DNA from: JBBQUN01 sp963698395
GTDB lineage: Bacteria; Actinomycetota; Acidimicrobiia; Acidimicrobiales; SZUA-35
DNA: 64,000 bases
Reading direction: 5' to 3'
NCBI GenBank assembly: GCA_963698395.1
Contig: CAVOQQ010000008.1
Coordinates: 496,001 to 560,000, forward strand
Shown here: positions 1 to 9,602 of the stretch, piece after piece
Position numbering within the stretch: the first letter of the stretch is position 1
How the letters are laid out: every line of letters starts with the position of its first letter
The notes under the pieces: model-generated
Told to the model about the DNA's origin: nothing
The model's input: only the letters and a program-made list of their open reading frames with translations
Databases searched by the model: none
Translations under genes and position numbers: made by a program

Positions 1-1
1 G

Positions 2-571
2 GCCATGGGCGTGCAGAGGAGCCGGCGCGGTGCAGCCACCGATGTCGCCATTGCCGCGATGAAGGGATTGTTCGCGGGGGAGACCGTCGACGTCGAGTCG
101 ATGGGCATCGTCGGAGCCTCCATCTCGCCTCGACCGCCCCAGCCGGTCGAATGGTGGATCGGATCGGGAACCGGATCGGTTCCGCTGGAACGGGCCGCTC
201 GAGAGGGGGACGCCTGGTACGTTGCGCCAAGTCTCGCCGGCTCCGAGTTGGAGAAGTCGATCGTCCGCTACCGCGAGCGCTGCTCGGCGCTCGGCACGAC
301 ACCACGGGTTGCGCTTCGCCGCGACGTGCTCGTCGGGCCGAACAACGACGAAACCCGAGCCTTCGCCGGCGCCGCCGTGTCGGCGGGCTACCGAGGTCTC
401 GGGCTCGACCAGTTGGTCGTCGGTGGAGTGGCCGAGATGGCCGAACAGTTCGAGCAGCTTCGAGCCATCGGGGTCGACGACATCGTGGCTCGCACGATGA
501 ACGTCGACCAGCCGATGGCCCTCCGCAGTATCGAACTACTCGGTGAGGTCCGACGGCAGCTCGCCGTCTGA
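2..571 (+). CDS. Luciferase-like flavin-dependent oxidoreductase, C-terminal part (5' end outside window)
   Basis: About 188 residues of the C-terminal half of a luciferase-like monooxygenase (LLM, bacterial luciferase/F420-dependent oxidoreductase superfamily). The frame is open to the left edge, so the true start lies outside the window; the ATG at 5 is probably internal. A typical barrel segment PVEWWIGSGTGSVPLERAA is followed by a GDAWYVAP stretch, the usual 'group of flavin enzymes' pattern, and a late AEQFEQLRAIGVDDIVAR segment. The substrate cannot be told. It could use F420 or FMN; actinobacterial members often use F420. Its stop overlaps the 3' end of the convergent flotillin gene by 36 bases. 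Confidence 0.75.
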   Translation, partial: AMGVQRSRRGAATDVAIAAMKGLFAGETVDVESMGIVGASISPRPPQPVEWWIGSGTGSVPLERAAREGDAWYVAPSLAGSELEKSIVRYRERCSALGTTPRVALRRDVLVGPNNDETRAFAGAAVSAGYRGLGLDQLVVGGVAEMAEQFEQLRAIGVDDIVARTMNVDQPMALRSIELLGEVRRQLAV

Positions 572-2124
572 GCTCGCCGTGGTTGCCGAACCGGCGGCCG
601 AGGCGACCGCGACCGGACGTTTCGACGAGGTGTCGGATTGCGGGTGATCGCTGATGACACCGCCGGCCAACCGACTGAACAACGCACCCAGGTCGACACC
701 GACGAGATCGGAGGCGAGTTGCATGCCCTGGGTGACGTTGCCGGCAACCTGCCGGGTGACCCCGGAGGCACCTTCGGTCGAGATGACCGTCATCTTGTCG
801 ATGCCCGCCATGGGCGCCGATGCTTCCCGAATGACGTCGGGCAACATGCGGGCGAGCAGGTCGATGATGGCGGCCTCGCCGTACTGCTCGTAGGCGGTCG
901 CCTTCTTGGCCATGGCTTCGGCTTCGGCCTCACCTTTGGCGAGGATGGCGGACGCATCGGCATCACCCTCGGCTCGCACGGCCGCAGCGATGGCTTCGCG
1001 TCGAGCCTGCTCGGCGGCACCCTCGGCCCGGCCCTCGATCTCGGCTGCCTTCGCCAGTTCCTCACGACGCTGACGCTCACCGGCACCGACGAGTCGGGAC
1101 TCTTCGGCCTTGGCTTGCGCCGCCTCGATGGCGGAGATGCGTGCGGCTTCGGCCGCCCGGATCGACCGTGACTTGTTCGGCCTCTGCCTCCTGCTCGACC
1201 GCATAACGGGCGGCGTCGGCGGGCTTGCGGATCTCGGTGTCGAGCTCGCGCTCTTTGAGCTGTGCCTGGGCCTCGGCCACCTTCTCCTGCGCAGCGATCA
1301 CGTCTTGATCCCGGGCGGCCTTGGCGATCGGGCCGGCAGCCATGCGCGTCGGCGTTCGCAGCGTCGGTCTCGGCCTTGATCGAGGCCTTCCTGAGTTCGA
1401 GCTCGCGGTTGGCGATGGCCATCTCTTCTTCGGCCTTGATCCGAGCCTGTTCGGCCTCGCGGCGAGCAATCGCCTCGGCGATCGAGGCCTCCTTCTCGGC
1501 CCGTGCCGCCTCGGGGCGACCGAGATCCTTGAGGTAGTTGCCCTCGGTCTGGATGTCTTGCAGCTGGAACGTGTCGAGTACCAGACCCTGGTTGGTCAGC
1601 GACGACTCGGCTTCCTCGGCGACCTCGCGAGCGAAGGCTGCTCGATCCTTGATGATCTCTTCGACCGAGAGCCGACCCACGATGGCTCGCAGCGAGCCCG
1701 CCAACACCTCCTGGGTGAAGTGGTCGATCTCGTCCTGCTGGCCGAGGAAACGCTGTGAAGCGGCACGGATGGCGTCTTCGGTGCCGCCGACCTTGACGAC
1801 GGCGACACCTTCGAGCGCGCACTTGATGCCCTGGGCCGAAACGGCCGAACCGACCGACATGGCGATCTGGCGAGACGACAGGTCGAGCACGCCGAGCTTC
1901 TGGACGAAGGGAACGACGAAGACGCTGGCTCCCATCACGACCTTCTGACCGGAGAGGTCGGTGCTCACGATGCCGGTTTCGGGATTCGTGACGGCCTTGC
2001 CTTTGCGACCCGTGATGATGAAGGCCTCGTTGGGCCCCGCCACCTTGATTCGTGAGAGCACGAACATGCCGACGGTGACGATCAGGAAGGCGATCACTCC
2101 AATGGTGGAGAGGAGTGCGGTCAT
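536..2124 (-). CDS. Flotillin-family (SPFH/band 7) membrane scaffold protein, broken by two frameshifts
   Basis: Reads from ATG at 2124 (AAAGGA ribosome site upstream) as a flotillin: one N-terminal membrane segment (residues about 5-25), an SPFH domain to about residue 190, then the Ala/Glu-rich flotillin coiled coil. The frame changes twice: near 1341-1350 (ADA then AAGPIAKAA) and near 1165-1180 (AEAEQ then SIRAAEAARIS). After each break the expected family sequence continues, as in LKERELDTEIRKPADAARYA and YGEAAIIDLLARMLPDVIRE. Both breaks look like one added base. Flotillins organise membrane microdomains and pair genetically with NfeD, as here (34 bases upstream). The end is clear; whether the gene is truly broken is not. 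Confidence 0.85.
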
Positions 2125-2158
2125 GATGGGTTGTTTCCTTTCAGGGGGGTGAGCGTGG

Positions 2159-2680
2159 TCAGTTCGCAGCCCAGAACTCAGCAGCGGGTTGCACGGTCAC
2201 CTTGGTTGATGACTCCACCGACACGACGACGATCTCGGTGCCGGTGGGGAGCGTCGGGCTGGTCGGCCCGGTGAGTGCGGTGAGCTTGACGGGTTGTCCG
2301 CCAAGACGCACGAGGACTTGACCCGTGGATCCGACCGGGATCTCGGTGACGACTCTGCCGGCGGCGCCGAGGAGGTCGTTCGAGGTCGGTGTGGCGTCGG
2401 TCGCCATGCCGATGGCCGCCCGGCTGGCTCGAACGGCACCGATGCCGGCAACGACGGCGACGACGGCTCCGCCACCCATGGCGGCGCCGACCGGCAGACC
2501 CACCTGGTCGGAGAGGATGGCACTGCCGAACCCGAAGGCGACCATCGCAGCGGCGATCGAGGGGAGCGAGAAGACGTCGCCGTCGGGGAGGATGCCGTCG
2601 AGGACGTCGTCGAAGACCAACGAAAAGATCAGCAATGCTGCACCGATTGCTCCGATGATCACGAACGCCATGCCCTGCAT
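2159..2680 (-). CDS. NfeD-like membrane protein
   Basis: A 173-residue protein with three hydrophobic segments (about residues 4-22, 38-58 and 63-85) followed by a small beta-rich C-terminal domain (about 100-173, AAGRVVTEIPVGSTGQVLV and later PTGTEIVVVSVES), the architecture of short NfeD proteins with an OB-fold tail. NfeD proteins act at the membrane with flotillin/stomatin partners, and the downstream gene is a flotillin in the same direction. The start at 2680 (ATG, MQGMAFVII) is chosen because a longer frame would run through the divergent neighbour; the ATG at 2671 is an alternative. Confidence 0.82.
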   Translation of the reverse strand: MQGMAFVIIGAIGAALLIFSLVFDDVLDGILPDGDVFSLPSIAAAMVAFGFGSAILSDQVGLPVGAAMGGGAVVAVVAGIGAVRASRAAIGMATDATPTSNDLLGAAGRVVTEIPVGSTGQVLVRLGGQPVKLTALTGPTSPTLPTGTEIVVVSVESSTKVTVQPAAEFWAAN

Positions 2681-2924
2681 CTTTCTACGGCCGACCCGTC
2701 GTGCGGGGAGGCGGTGATCGAACACTAGGGGATGGCCCTGGTTCGAGGTTGAGTCAGGGTCAACAACGGAGCAGGCACGCCGGGGGTTCCCACTGACGAG
2801 GGATTTCGGATACGCAGACCGGCTTGGCGTCGTCGCCGGCGTATCGACACGCTCCCTAGTCGGTCGTCTCGGGATTGGGGCAAGCCCCGATTCGGCGCCG
2901 GTCCTCGTGCCGCATCGTGCAGGT

Positions 2925-3635
2925 ATGGCCGCAGTGATCTTGACCCCAACCTTCAGCCCGTCCGATCGGTGGAGCAGCGACTTCCTGATCGAACACCCCA
3001 TCTACGGTGTCCGTCCGAGTCTCCGAGGACGCTTCCATCAGCTCGGTGCCGCCGTGTCGGTTCCCGCCGGTGGCTGGCTCCTCGTTGCCGTTGCCGCACC
3101 CGGACAGCGACTTGCTGCTGCGGTCTACGCCGTCACGGCGATGCTCATGTTCGCCACCAGTGCGGCGTATCACCGACTGGCGCAGAGCGTGATCGCCCGA
3201 TTCTGGATGCGGCGTCTCGATCACTCGATGATCTTCGTGCACATGTCGGGTGCCACCACACCGCTGGCGCTGCTGGTCATCGGCGGCACGGCCGGTCTCC
3301 TCGTCGTCGCCGTGAGCTGGCTGCTCACGATCATCGGTGTCGGACTGAAGATGGCCCGGCTCACCGCCGACCACGATCCCTGCCCCTGCCTGTTCCCACT
3401 GCTCGGGAGTCTCCCGATGCTCGCCATCCCCTCGCTGGTGGCCGCCGGCCGTACGACCGAGGCGATGGCGCTGACCGTGACCGGAGCGCTCTACGTCGCC
3501 GGCGCCACCTGCTTCGTCCGCAAGGCGCCGAACCCCCGGCCCAGTGTGTTCGGCTACCACGAGATCTGGCATGTCTTCACCCTCGCCGCCGGAGCGTTCG
3601 AGTTCTGGCTCATGGTCGAAGTCATCGGCCGCTGA
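2925..3635 (+). CDS. Hemolysin III / PAQR-type integral membrane protein
   Basis: A 236-residue multi-pass protein. Family signatures are visible: HPIYGVRPSLRGRFHQ at the start, the conserved SAAYHR in the second helix, DHSMIFVHMSGATTPLAL and the C-terminal YHEIWHVFTLAAG. The Ser/Asp and three His belong to the predicted metal site of the PAQR/hemolysin III fold (seven helices). Despite the name, most bacterial members are not proven hemolysins; a membrane hydrolase or lipid role is possible. ATG at 2925 is preferred; an in-frame GTG lies at 2907. It runs head-on into mtnA with a short 24-base gap. Confidence 0.85.
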   Translation: MAAVILTPTFSPSDRWSSDFLIEHPIYGVRPSLRGRFHQLGAAVSVPAGGWLLVAVAAPGQRLAAAVYAVTAMLMFATSAAYHRLAQSVIARFWMRRLDHSMIFVHMSGATTPLALLVIGGTAGLLVVAVSWLLTIIGVGLKMARLTADHDPCPCLFPLLGSLPMLAIPSLVAAGRTTEAMALTVTGALYVAGATCFVRKAPNPRPSVFGYHEIWHVFTLAAGAFEFWLMVEVIGR

Positions 3636-3659
3636 CCAGGTGTCGGCCGGTCGAGCCGC

Positions 3660-4721
3660 TCAGCTCTTGTTGGCGAACGCGTCGGCGATCGACTCGGTGA
3701 ACGGCGGTCGCAGCACCCCGACCTCGGTGATGATCCCGGTGATCAGTTCGGCGGGGGTGACATCGAACGCAGCGTTCCACGTTGCGATCGTGGCCGGGGC
3801 CGACGCCTCTGACCGGAAGCGGCGCACCTCGTCGTCGGGTCGGAACTCGATCTCGATGTCGGCTCCGGTGGCCAGCGAGGGATCGAAGGTCGAAAGGGGC
3901 GCAGCGATGTAGAACGGCACGCCTTCGTAGTGCGCCGCGATGGCGTGGGCACGAGTACCGATCTTGTTCGCACTGTCGCCGTTGGCCGCGATGCGATCGG
4001 CGCCGGTGATGACGGCATCGATCTGGCCCGTGCCGAGCAGCGCTGCCCCTGCCCCGTCACCGAGCAGTGTCGCAGGAAGCCCGGCATCGACCAGTTCCCA
4101 GGCGGTGAGGCGGGCGCCCTGGAGGAGCGGACGTGTCTCGCAGGCGTAGACCTCCACCGGATCGCCGCGCTCGGCCTTGGTGTAGACGACCCCGAGCGCC
4201 GTACCTCTCCCGGCGGTGGCGAGGCGGCCGGTGTTGCAGTGGGTCAGGAGTCGGTGACGATCGGCCAGTTCGTCGGCGCCGTGGCGTCCGATGGCGTCAC
4301 ACGAGGCGATGTCTTCGGCCTGGATGGCCAGTGCCTCGTGGAGAGCCCGAGCTCGCACGTCGGCAACCGAGGTGGCTCCGGTGGTCGCCGCTCGCACCCG
4401 ATCGACCGCCCAGGCCAGGTTGACCGCCGTTGGGCGCGCCGTGCCGATCCGATCGCAGAGGACATCGATCGCGAGGTGGGCCGCCTCGAGGTCGGCGGGC
4501 TGGGCCTCGTCGAAACCCACCACCACGCCGAACGCCGCACAGACGCCGATCGCCGGCGCCCCTCGGACCGCCAGACGGTAGATGGCATCGACCACCTGGT
4601 CGGTGGTCGACAACGTCAACAGGTCGAGCGAGGTGGGGAGCGCCGTTTGGTCGATGATCTGGAGCCGGCCATCGATCCAATCGACGGCCGGCCGCAGCGA
4701 AGCTGTCGGGGTGGGATCCAT
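3660..4721 (-). CDS. mtnA: S-methyl-5-thioribose-1-phosphate isomerase
   Basis: A 353-residue member of the MtnA/eIF2B-like family that converts methylthioribose 1-phosphate to the ribulose form in methionine salvage. Full length with the expected sequence: VRGAPAIGVCAAFG near residue 50, HCNTGRLATAGRGTALG containing catalytic Cys162 and ITGADRIAANGDSANKIGT containing Asp242, which correspond to the Cys/Asp pair of characterised enzymes. The ATG at 4721 lies directly after the stop of the upstream gene (4 bases), so the two are co-transcribed. No other methionine-salvage gene (mtnB, C, D, K, mtnP) is seen in the window. Some homologues act on other ribose 1-phosphates. Confidence 0.92.
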   Translation of the reverse strand: MDPTPTASLRPAVDWIDGRLQIIDQTALPTSLDLLTLSTTDQVVDAIYRLAVRGAPAIGVCAAFGVVVGFDEAQPADLEAAHLAIDVLCDRIGTARPTAVNLAWAVDRVRAATTGATSVADVRARALHEALAIQAEDIASCDAIGRHGADELADRHRLLTHCNTGRLATAGRGTALGVVYTKAERGDPVEVYACETRPLLQGARLTAWELVDAGLPATLLGDGAGAALLGTGQIDAVITGADRIAANGDSANKIGTRAHAIAAHYEGVPFYIAAPLSTFDPSLATGADIEIEFRPDDEVRRFRSEASAPATIATWNAAFDVTPAELITGIITEVGVLRPPFTESIADAFANKS

Positions 4722-4725
4722 GCCG

Positions 4726-6996
4726 TCACCTTGCCGTCGGTGCACCCTGGATCGAACGCCAGACCCGCTCCGGTGTGACCGGAATGTCGACGTGGCGGAC
4801 GCCGAGATGCGACAGAGCATCGACGACCGCGTTCTGCACGGCGGGGGTGGCCCCGATGGTGCCGGATTCGCCGATGCCCTTGGCACCGAGCGGATTCATC
4901 GGGGTCGGCGTCTCCATCGGTACCCGCTCGAACATGGGGAGTTCGGTGGCCGAGATGATGCTGTAGTTCATGAACGTGGACGTCAGCGGATTCCCGCTCG
5001 AGTCGTAGCTGAACTCCTCCATGAGCGCCTGGGCGATGCCCGAGGCCACGCCGCCGTGCACCTGGCCGTCGACGATCATCGGGTTCACGATGGTGCCGGC
5101 GTCGTCGCAGGCCACGTGACGCAGGATGGTGACGCTGCCGGTTTCGGTGTCGACCTCGACCACCGACACGTGAGACCCGAAGGGGAACGTGGCGCCTGCC
5201 GGCTTGAAGTCGATCTCGGACCGGAGTGCGGAACCGCTGGCCTGGGCTTCACGCTCGGCGATGTCGCCCCACGATCGGGTGATGGCGGGGGTGCCGGCAA
5301 CCGAGAACGTGGCGGCGTCGGTGTCGAGCACGATATCGGCGGGGTTGGCTTCGAGGAGGTCGGCAGCGATCTCCTTTGCCCGCTCGACGACCGACTCGGT
5401 TGCCTGCCAGATGGCGGTGCCGCCCAGTTGGAGTGCCTTCGAACCGCCGGTGCCGGCGCCTCTTGGTACTTCGTCGGTGTCGCCGTGATGGACCTCGATC
5501 TTCTCGACGGGGATACCGGTGAGCTCGCTCGCGAGCTGGGCGAAGGTGGTGTAGTGGCCCTGGCCGTGCGGTGACTGACCGGTGAGGAGCAGGGCGGAGC
5601 CGTCGGGGCGGATCTCGATGCTGCCGTACTCGCCGGCGTTGGTGGGATTCGTGATCTCGACGTAGGTGGACAGGCCGATCCCGAGCAGCTTGGTGTCGCC
5701 ATTGGCCCGTCGTTCGGCTTGTTCGGCTCGCAGCTGGTCATAGCCCGCTGCCTCGAGTGCTCGGTCGAGTGACCCGACGTAGTCGCCACAGTCCATCACG
5801 GCGCCGGTCGGCGTCGTCACCGGGAAGGATTCGGGCGGGTGGACGTTGCGCTTGCGGATCTCGACCGGATCCATGCCGATCTCGGTGGCGAAGAGGTCGA
5901 CCATTCGCTCGATCGCCGCTGCCGCCTCTGGGCGGCCGGCGCCGCGGAACGCGCCGGTGGGCACGGTGTTGGTGACGACCGACTGGCTGTCGAAGACCAC
6001 GTTGGCGATGTCGTAGCAACCGGAGGCCATGGTGCGCGTCATGAAGGGCAGCACCGACCCCATCTCGGCGTAGGCCCCGCCGTCTTGCACGACCTTCAAC
6101 GAATAGGCGGTGATCGTTCCGTCGTTGGTGCCGCCCATCTTGGCTTCGAACAGCTGGCCCCGGCCGTGAACGAGCCCGAGCATGCTCTCGGTGCGGGTCT
6201 CGACCCAACGCATCGGGATGCCGAGTCGGCGAGCCAGGGTGGCGACCACGACGTCCTCGGGGTAGACCCCGCTCTTCGCTCCGAAGCCACCACCGACAGC
6301 GGGAGCCAGCACGCGCAGATCGTCCTTTTCGAGGCCGAGCGCCGCCGCCAGGCCGTCTCGGGTGCCGTGCGCCCCCTGGGTGGAGGAATGGACGGTGAGG
6401 CGCTGGCCGTTCCACGTGGCGAGCGTTCCTCGTGGCTCGATCGGGCAGGGGGCCATGCGGTGATTGCGGAACGACAGCTCGACCACCGTTTCGCAGTCGG
6501 CGAACGGATCGCCTTCGGCCTTGCTGGGCATCGCGAAAACGACGTTGGTACCGGCCTCGGGGAACAGCAGCAACTGGTTCGTCACCGACTCGAGGGGGTC
6601 GATCAGCACGGGCAGCTCGTCGTAGGAGATCTCGACGAGTTCGGCGGCGTCGACACCGACGTCGCGGCTCGTGGACACCACGACGGCGATCGGCTCACCC
6701 ACGTAGCGCACCCGATCGGTGGCGAGCCACGAACGCAGCATCGCCTGGTTCAACAGCGGCATCGAATGCGGTCGGCCTTCGAAGGCGAGATCGGCGCCGG
6801 TGAAGACACCGACGACACCCTCGAGTGCCGCAGCGGCCCCGGTGTCGATGCTGGTGAGCAGGGCATGCGGCATGATCGAGCGGACGAAGGTCACGAACAG
6901 GGCATCGCTCGGCGCGATGTCGTCGACGTAGCTGCCGCCAACCGTCAGCAGCTCCGGATCTTCCTTCCGGACTACTCGCGTGCCGATCATGCTCAT
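4726..6996 (-). CDS. Molybdenum hydroxylase large subunit (CoxL/xanthine dehydrogenase family), orphan
   Basis: A 756-residue molybdopterin-cytosine-dinucleotide-binding subunit. The N-terminal domain carries GTRVVRKEDPELLTVGGSYV and YVGEPIAVVV; the molybdenum domain has PAVGGGFGAKSG, the active-site loop AFRGAGR at about residue 347 and GAKGIGESGTIG with the catalytic Glu near the C-terminus. Form I CO dehydrogenases carry AYRCSFR with the copper-binding Cys; this one lacks that Cys and matches the form II/other hydroxylase pattern, so the substrate is unknown and CO is unlikely. No FAD (CoxM) or 2Fe-2S (CoxS) subunit gene is adjacent. Start ATG 6996 has GAGGAG seven bases upstream. Confidence 0.85.
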   Translation of the reverse strand: MSMIGTRVVRKEDPELLTVGGSYVDDIAPSDALFVTFVRSIMPHALLTSIDTGAAAALEGVVGVFTGADLAFEGRPHSMPLLNQAMLRSWLATDRVRYVGEPIAVVVSTSRDVGVDAAELVEISYDELPVLIDPLESVTNQLLLFPEAGTNVVFAMPSKAEGDPFADCETVVELSFRNHRMAPCPIEPRGTLATWNGQRLTVHSSTQGAHGTRDGLAAALGLEKDDLRVLAPAVGGGFGAKSGVYPEDVVVATLARRLGIPMRWVETRTESMLGLVHGRGQLFEAKMGGTNDGTITAYSLKVVQDGGAYAEMGSVLPFMTRTMASGCYDIANVVFDSQSVVTNTVPTGAFRGAGRPEAAAAIERMVDLFATEIGMDPVEIRKRNVHPPESFPVTTPTGAVMDCGDYVGSLDRALEAAGYDQLRAEQAERRANGDTKLLGIGLSTYVEITNPTNAGEYGSIEIRPDGSALLLTGQSPHGQGHYTTFAQLASELTGIPVEKIEVHHGDTDEVPRGAGTGGSKALQLGGTAIWQATESVVERAKEIAADLLEANPADIVLDTDAATFSVAGTPAITRSWGDIAEREAQASGSALRSEIDFKPAGATFPFGSHVSVVEVDTETGSVTILRHVACDDAGTIVNPMIVDGQVHGGVASGIAQALMEEFSYDSSGNPLTSTFMNYSIISATELPMFERVPMETPTPMNPLGAKGIGESGTIGATPAVQNAVVDALSHLGVRHVDIPVTPERVWRSIQGAPTAR

Positions 6997-7131
6997 GGGG
7001 GAACTCCTCGTCGTTGCCGACGACGATGGGCGTCGTCGCTCGATCTGGCCGACCGTAGTTGGCAATATCGACCTGCGCAGCTTTCGTCACCCGCAGCGCT
7101 TACCATCGAACTGCACCGATCGGAGGGAACC

Positions 7132-8234
7132 GTGCCAATGCAGCAATCACCCGGCGATCGCACCGTCGCGGTCACCAGTCGGCAATCCATCGCTCGTCGG
7201 ATCATCGCGCTCACCGCGCTGGTGTTGGCGACCCTCGCCACCGGCTGTGGCGCCGGGTCGGAGGCAACCTCGCAGCTGTCGTCGACCGGTGCCGGGGAAA
7301 CGCGGCCGACGACTCCACCACCGTCACGGCCACGGGCGACGCCGAAACCGATGACGGATCGTCAGACGACGAGTCGCCGGATGAGGCAACAGGCACCGAT
7401 GCCTCGGACGAGGATCCCTACGGTGATCCGAGCACGACCGAAGCGACCGCCACCTCCGGCATCGAGATCGACCCTGCATGGCAGCCGTTGCTCGAGCCCC
7501 GCTTCGTCTCCCAGGCACCACTCGGGACCATCGTGAGCCTGTACGCCGAGCCGAGCACCGATGCCGAGATGGTTGGCTCGGTCCGGGCCGGTGAAACCGG
7601 GCTGACGCTCTATGACGTCGCCGAAGAGGTCGACGGCCGAGTGTGGAGCCCGGTCCAGACCGCTGACGGCACCGTCGGCTGGATCAAGAACAATCTGCTG
7701 CGCCCCGAACCATCGATCTCGCCGCCCGAACGCATCGGCGATTCGCCGCTGCGTGGCAGCGACACCCTGCAGCTCGCCATTGCCGGGCTCTCGGCGCCCC
7801 AGACACTCGCCAATCAGATCGACGAGCGAGGCCTGACCATGTCGGCGGGTGCCTTCATCGGTGACGACGCCGTCGTGCTCACCGCCGATCAGTTGCGGAC
7901 GCCGGCCGCCGACGACGACGCCATGATCACCTGGGGATTCGAACCCGGGTCGGGCGATCCGATCGTGGCGACCATGACCGAACGATTCCGCACCCTGTCG
8001 GGAAGCACGGCCATCACCAGCACCGAGGCCACGGGCTTCAACGTGCAAGTCGGTGTCGGCACCGAGATCTCGAACATCGCCGAGGCCTTCCCCGGCGCCG
8101 AGTGGATCGAACGGCACTTCAGCGGCACCGAGGCCTTCGGTGGGCTCGACTGGGAGTCGGTCACGTTCGTGTTCGACACCTCGGGCGAGACCCCGGTGCT
8201 CCTCGCCATCACCCAGAGCTCCTGGACTCCCTGA
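7132..8234 (+). CDS. SH3-domain lipoprotein, one frameshift near 7300
   Basis: Starts at GTG 7132, 5 bases after GGAGG (ATG 7138 is the alternative). The N-terminus is a lipoprotein signal: Arg-rich start, ALTALVLATLATGC with the lipid-modified Cys at residue 39, so the mature protein is anchored outside the membrane. After SSTGAGE the frame changes at about 7295-7310 (one base appears lost in or near GGGGAAA), continuing as an acidic Ser/Thr linker (TTVTATGDAETDDGSSDDE) and then an SH3b-like fold around VSLYAEPSTDAEMVGSVRAG and DGTVGWIKNNLL. The remaining 180 residues resemble nothing I can name. It is divergent from the molybdenum hydroxylase operon. Confidence 0.7.
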
Positions 8235-8326
8235 GCTCTGTTGCTGTGTTCTGCTCCGCAGAACCGGCTTCGCCGCTCTGGGTCACACGCTCGGGGCGTG
8301 CTCTGTTGCTGTGTTCTGCTCCGCAG
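8235..8326 (+). repeat. Two copies of a 27-bp direct repeat
   Basis: An identical 27-base sequence beginning GCTCTGTTGCTGTG and ending TGCTCCGCAG occurs at 8235-8261 and again at 8300-8326, a 65-base period. The first copy starts directly after the lipoprotein stop. The rest of the intergenic stretch to 8475 holds shorter echoes of the motif (TGTGCGTCAGA and TGTGCGCCAGA, with inverted GACGCACAG). No gene is visible in 8235-8475; this may be a decayed repeat element or part of the terminator region between two convergent genes. Confidence 0.8.
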
Positions 8327-8475
8327 TACCGGCGGTTCTGTGCGTCAGAGTCACCGGGCTGGAGCGACCTGTGCGCCAGAGTTCCCACGAGCGGGAAGTT
8401 CCACGCACAGTTCGGGAAACGCGAGGACTTCGACGCACAGAACGGCGTGGGTGGGCTGTCGTGCCCGCTCGTTGG

Positions 8476-9600
8476 TCAGGTCGTGGTGGGTTTGCGGCCG
8501 AGCGCAACGGCGACCGGCTTGGAGTGATTGCTGGTTCCCTGCGGGATCGTCTCGGCGCCCACCGAGGCCAACACCGGCTCGCCGTGACCGGTCACGCACT
8601 CGGGGTCGGGGCCGTCGAGGGGCATGCCGGTGAAGAACTTGGCTGCCATGCAGCCGCCCTGGCATGCATCGAACTGGCCGCAGCTGGCGCAGGCGCCGGC
8701 GGACTGGGGTTCTCTCAGCTCGGCGAACAGCTCCGAGTGCCGCCAGATGCGTTCGAAACCGCCCGCGTCTCGCACGTTGCCGGCCTTGAACTCGTCGTGG
8801 AGCACGAACGGACAGGCATAGACGTCACCGAGTGGATCGATCAGGCACACGACACGACCGGCGCCACAGAGGTTGAGGCCGGGGAGCGATTCGTCGCCCA
8901 GGGCGTTGAGGTGGAAGAACGAGTCGCCGGTGAGCACCATCGGGCGATCGAGGAGCCAGTGATACAGGTCGACCTGCTGCTCGGGAAGGGGATGGAGCTC
9001 GTGCCAGGAATCGGCCCCACGACCGGCAGGCCGCAGCCGGGTGAGTCGCAGCTCGGCGCCGAAGCGGTTGGCCAGCGCCTCGAATTGATCGAGCTGGGGG
9101 ATGTTGTGGCGAGTCATCACCACGCTGATCTTGAACGGCCCGAAGTCGGCGGCCCGCAGGTGCTCCATCGCCGCCATGGCGGTGGCGAACGAGCCTTCGC
9201 CTCGAACGGCGTCGTTCGTGGCGGCGTCGGCCCCGTCGAGCGAGATCTGGATGTCGAGGTAGTCCATCGCCGCCAGTTGGCGAGCTCGCTCGGCGTCGAT
9301 ACGAGAGCCGTTGGTGGAGAACTTGACGCCGACGCCGCTGCTGGTGGCGTAGTCGACGAGCTCGAAGAAATCGGGACGGATCATCGGCTCGCCACCGCCG
9401 ATGTTCACGTAGAACACCTGCATGGCTCGCATCTCGTCGATGATGGCCAGCGCCTCGGTGGTATCGAGCTCTCGTGGGTCTCGGCGACCGGAGGAACTGA
9501 GGCAATGGATGCAATCGAGGTTGCAGGCGTAGGTGAGTTCCCAGGTGAGGCAGATCGGGGCGTCGAGGCCCCGCTTGAGTTCGTCGGTGAGCGCGGTCAT
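8476..9600 (-). CDS. mftC: Mycofactocin radical SAM/SPASM maturase
   Basis: A 374-residue radical SAM enzyme. The N-terminal cluster is CNLDCIHC (Cys26, Cys30, Cys33) binding the SAM 4Fe-4S centre, with GGGEPMIRPDFF following. The C-terminal SPASM domain carries further Cys at CGAGRVVCLIDPLGDVYAC and CASCGQFDACQGGC, room for two auxiliary clusters. MftC performs oxidative decarboxylation of the C-terminal Tyr of MftA and then joins it to the penultimate Val. Assignment rests on strong likeness to MftC and on the neighbours: mftB 2 bases upstream and mftA before it. No mftD, mftE or mftF follows; the next gene is convergent. Confidence 0.93.
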   Translation of the reverse strand: MTALTDELKRGLDAPICLTWELTYACNLDCIHCLSSSGRRDPRELDTTEALAIIDEMRAMQVFYVNIGGGEPMIRPDFFELVDYATSSGVGVKFSTNGSRIDAERARQLAAMDYLDIQISLDGADAATNDAVRGEGSFATAMAAMEHLRAADFGPFKISVVMTRHNIPQLDQFEALANRFGAELRLTRLRPAGRGADSWHELHPLPEQQVDLYHWLLDRPMVLTGDSFFHLNALGDESLPGLNLCGAGRVVCLIDPLGDVYACPFVLHDEFKAGNVRDAGGFERIWRHSELFAELREPQSAGACASCGQFDACQGGCMAAKFFTGMPLDGPDPECVTGHGEPVLASVGAETIPQGTSNHSKPVAVALGRKPTTT

Positions 9601-9602
9601 GG

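Noticed and set aside
4726..6996. CO dehydrogenase (coxL) assignment
   Set aside because: The AYRCSFR loop with the copper-ligand Cys is absent (AFRGAGR instead) and coxM/coxS are missing, so a CO-oxidising role is not supported.
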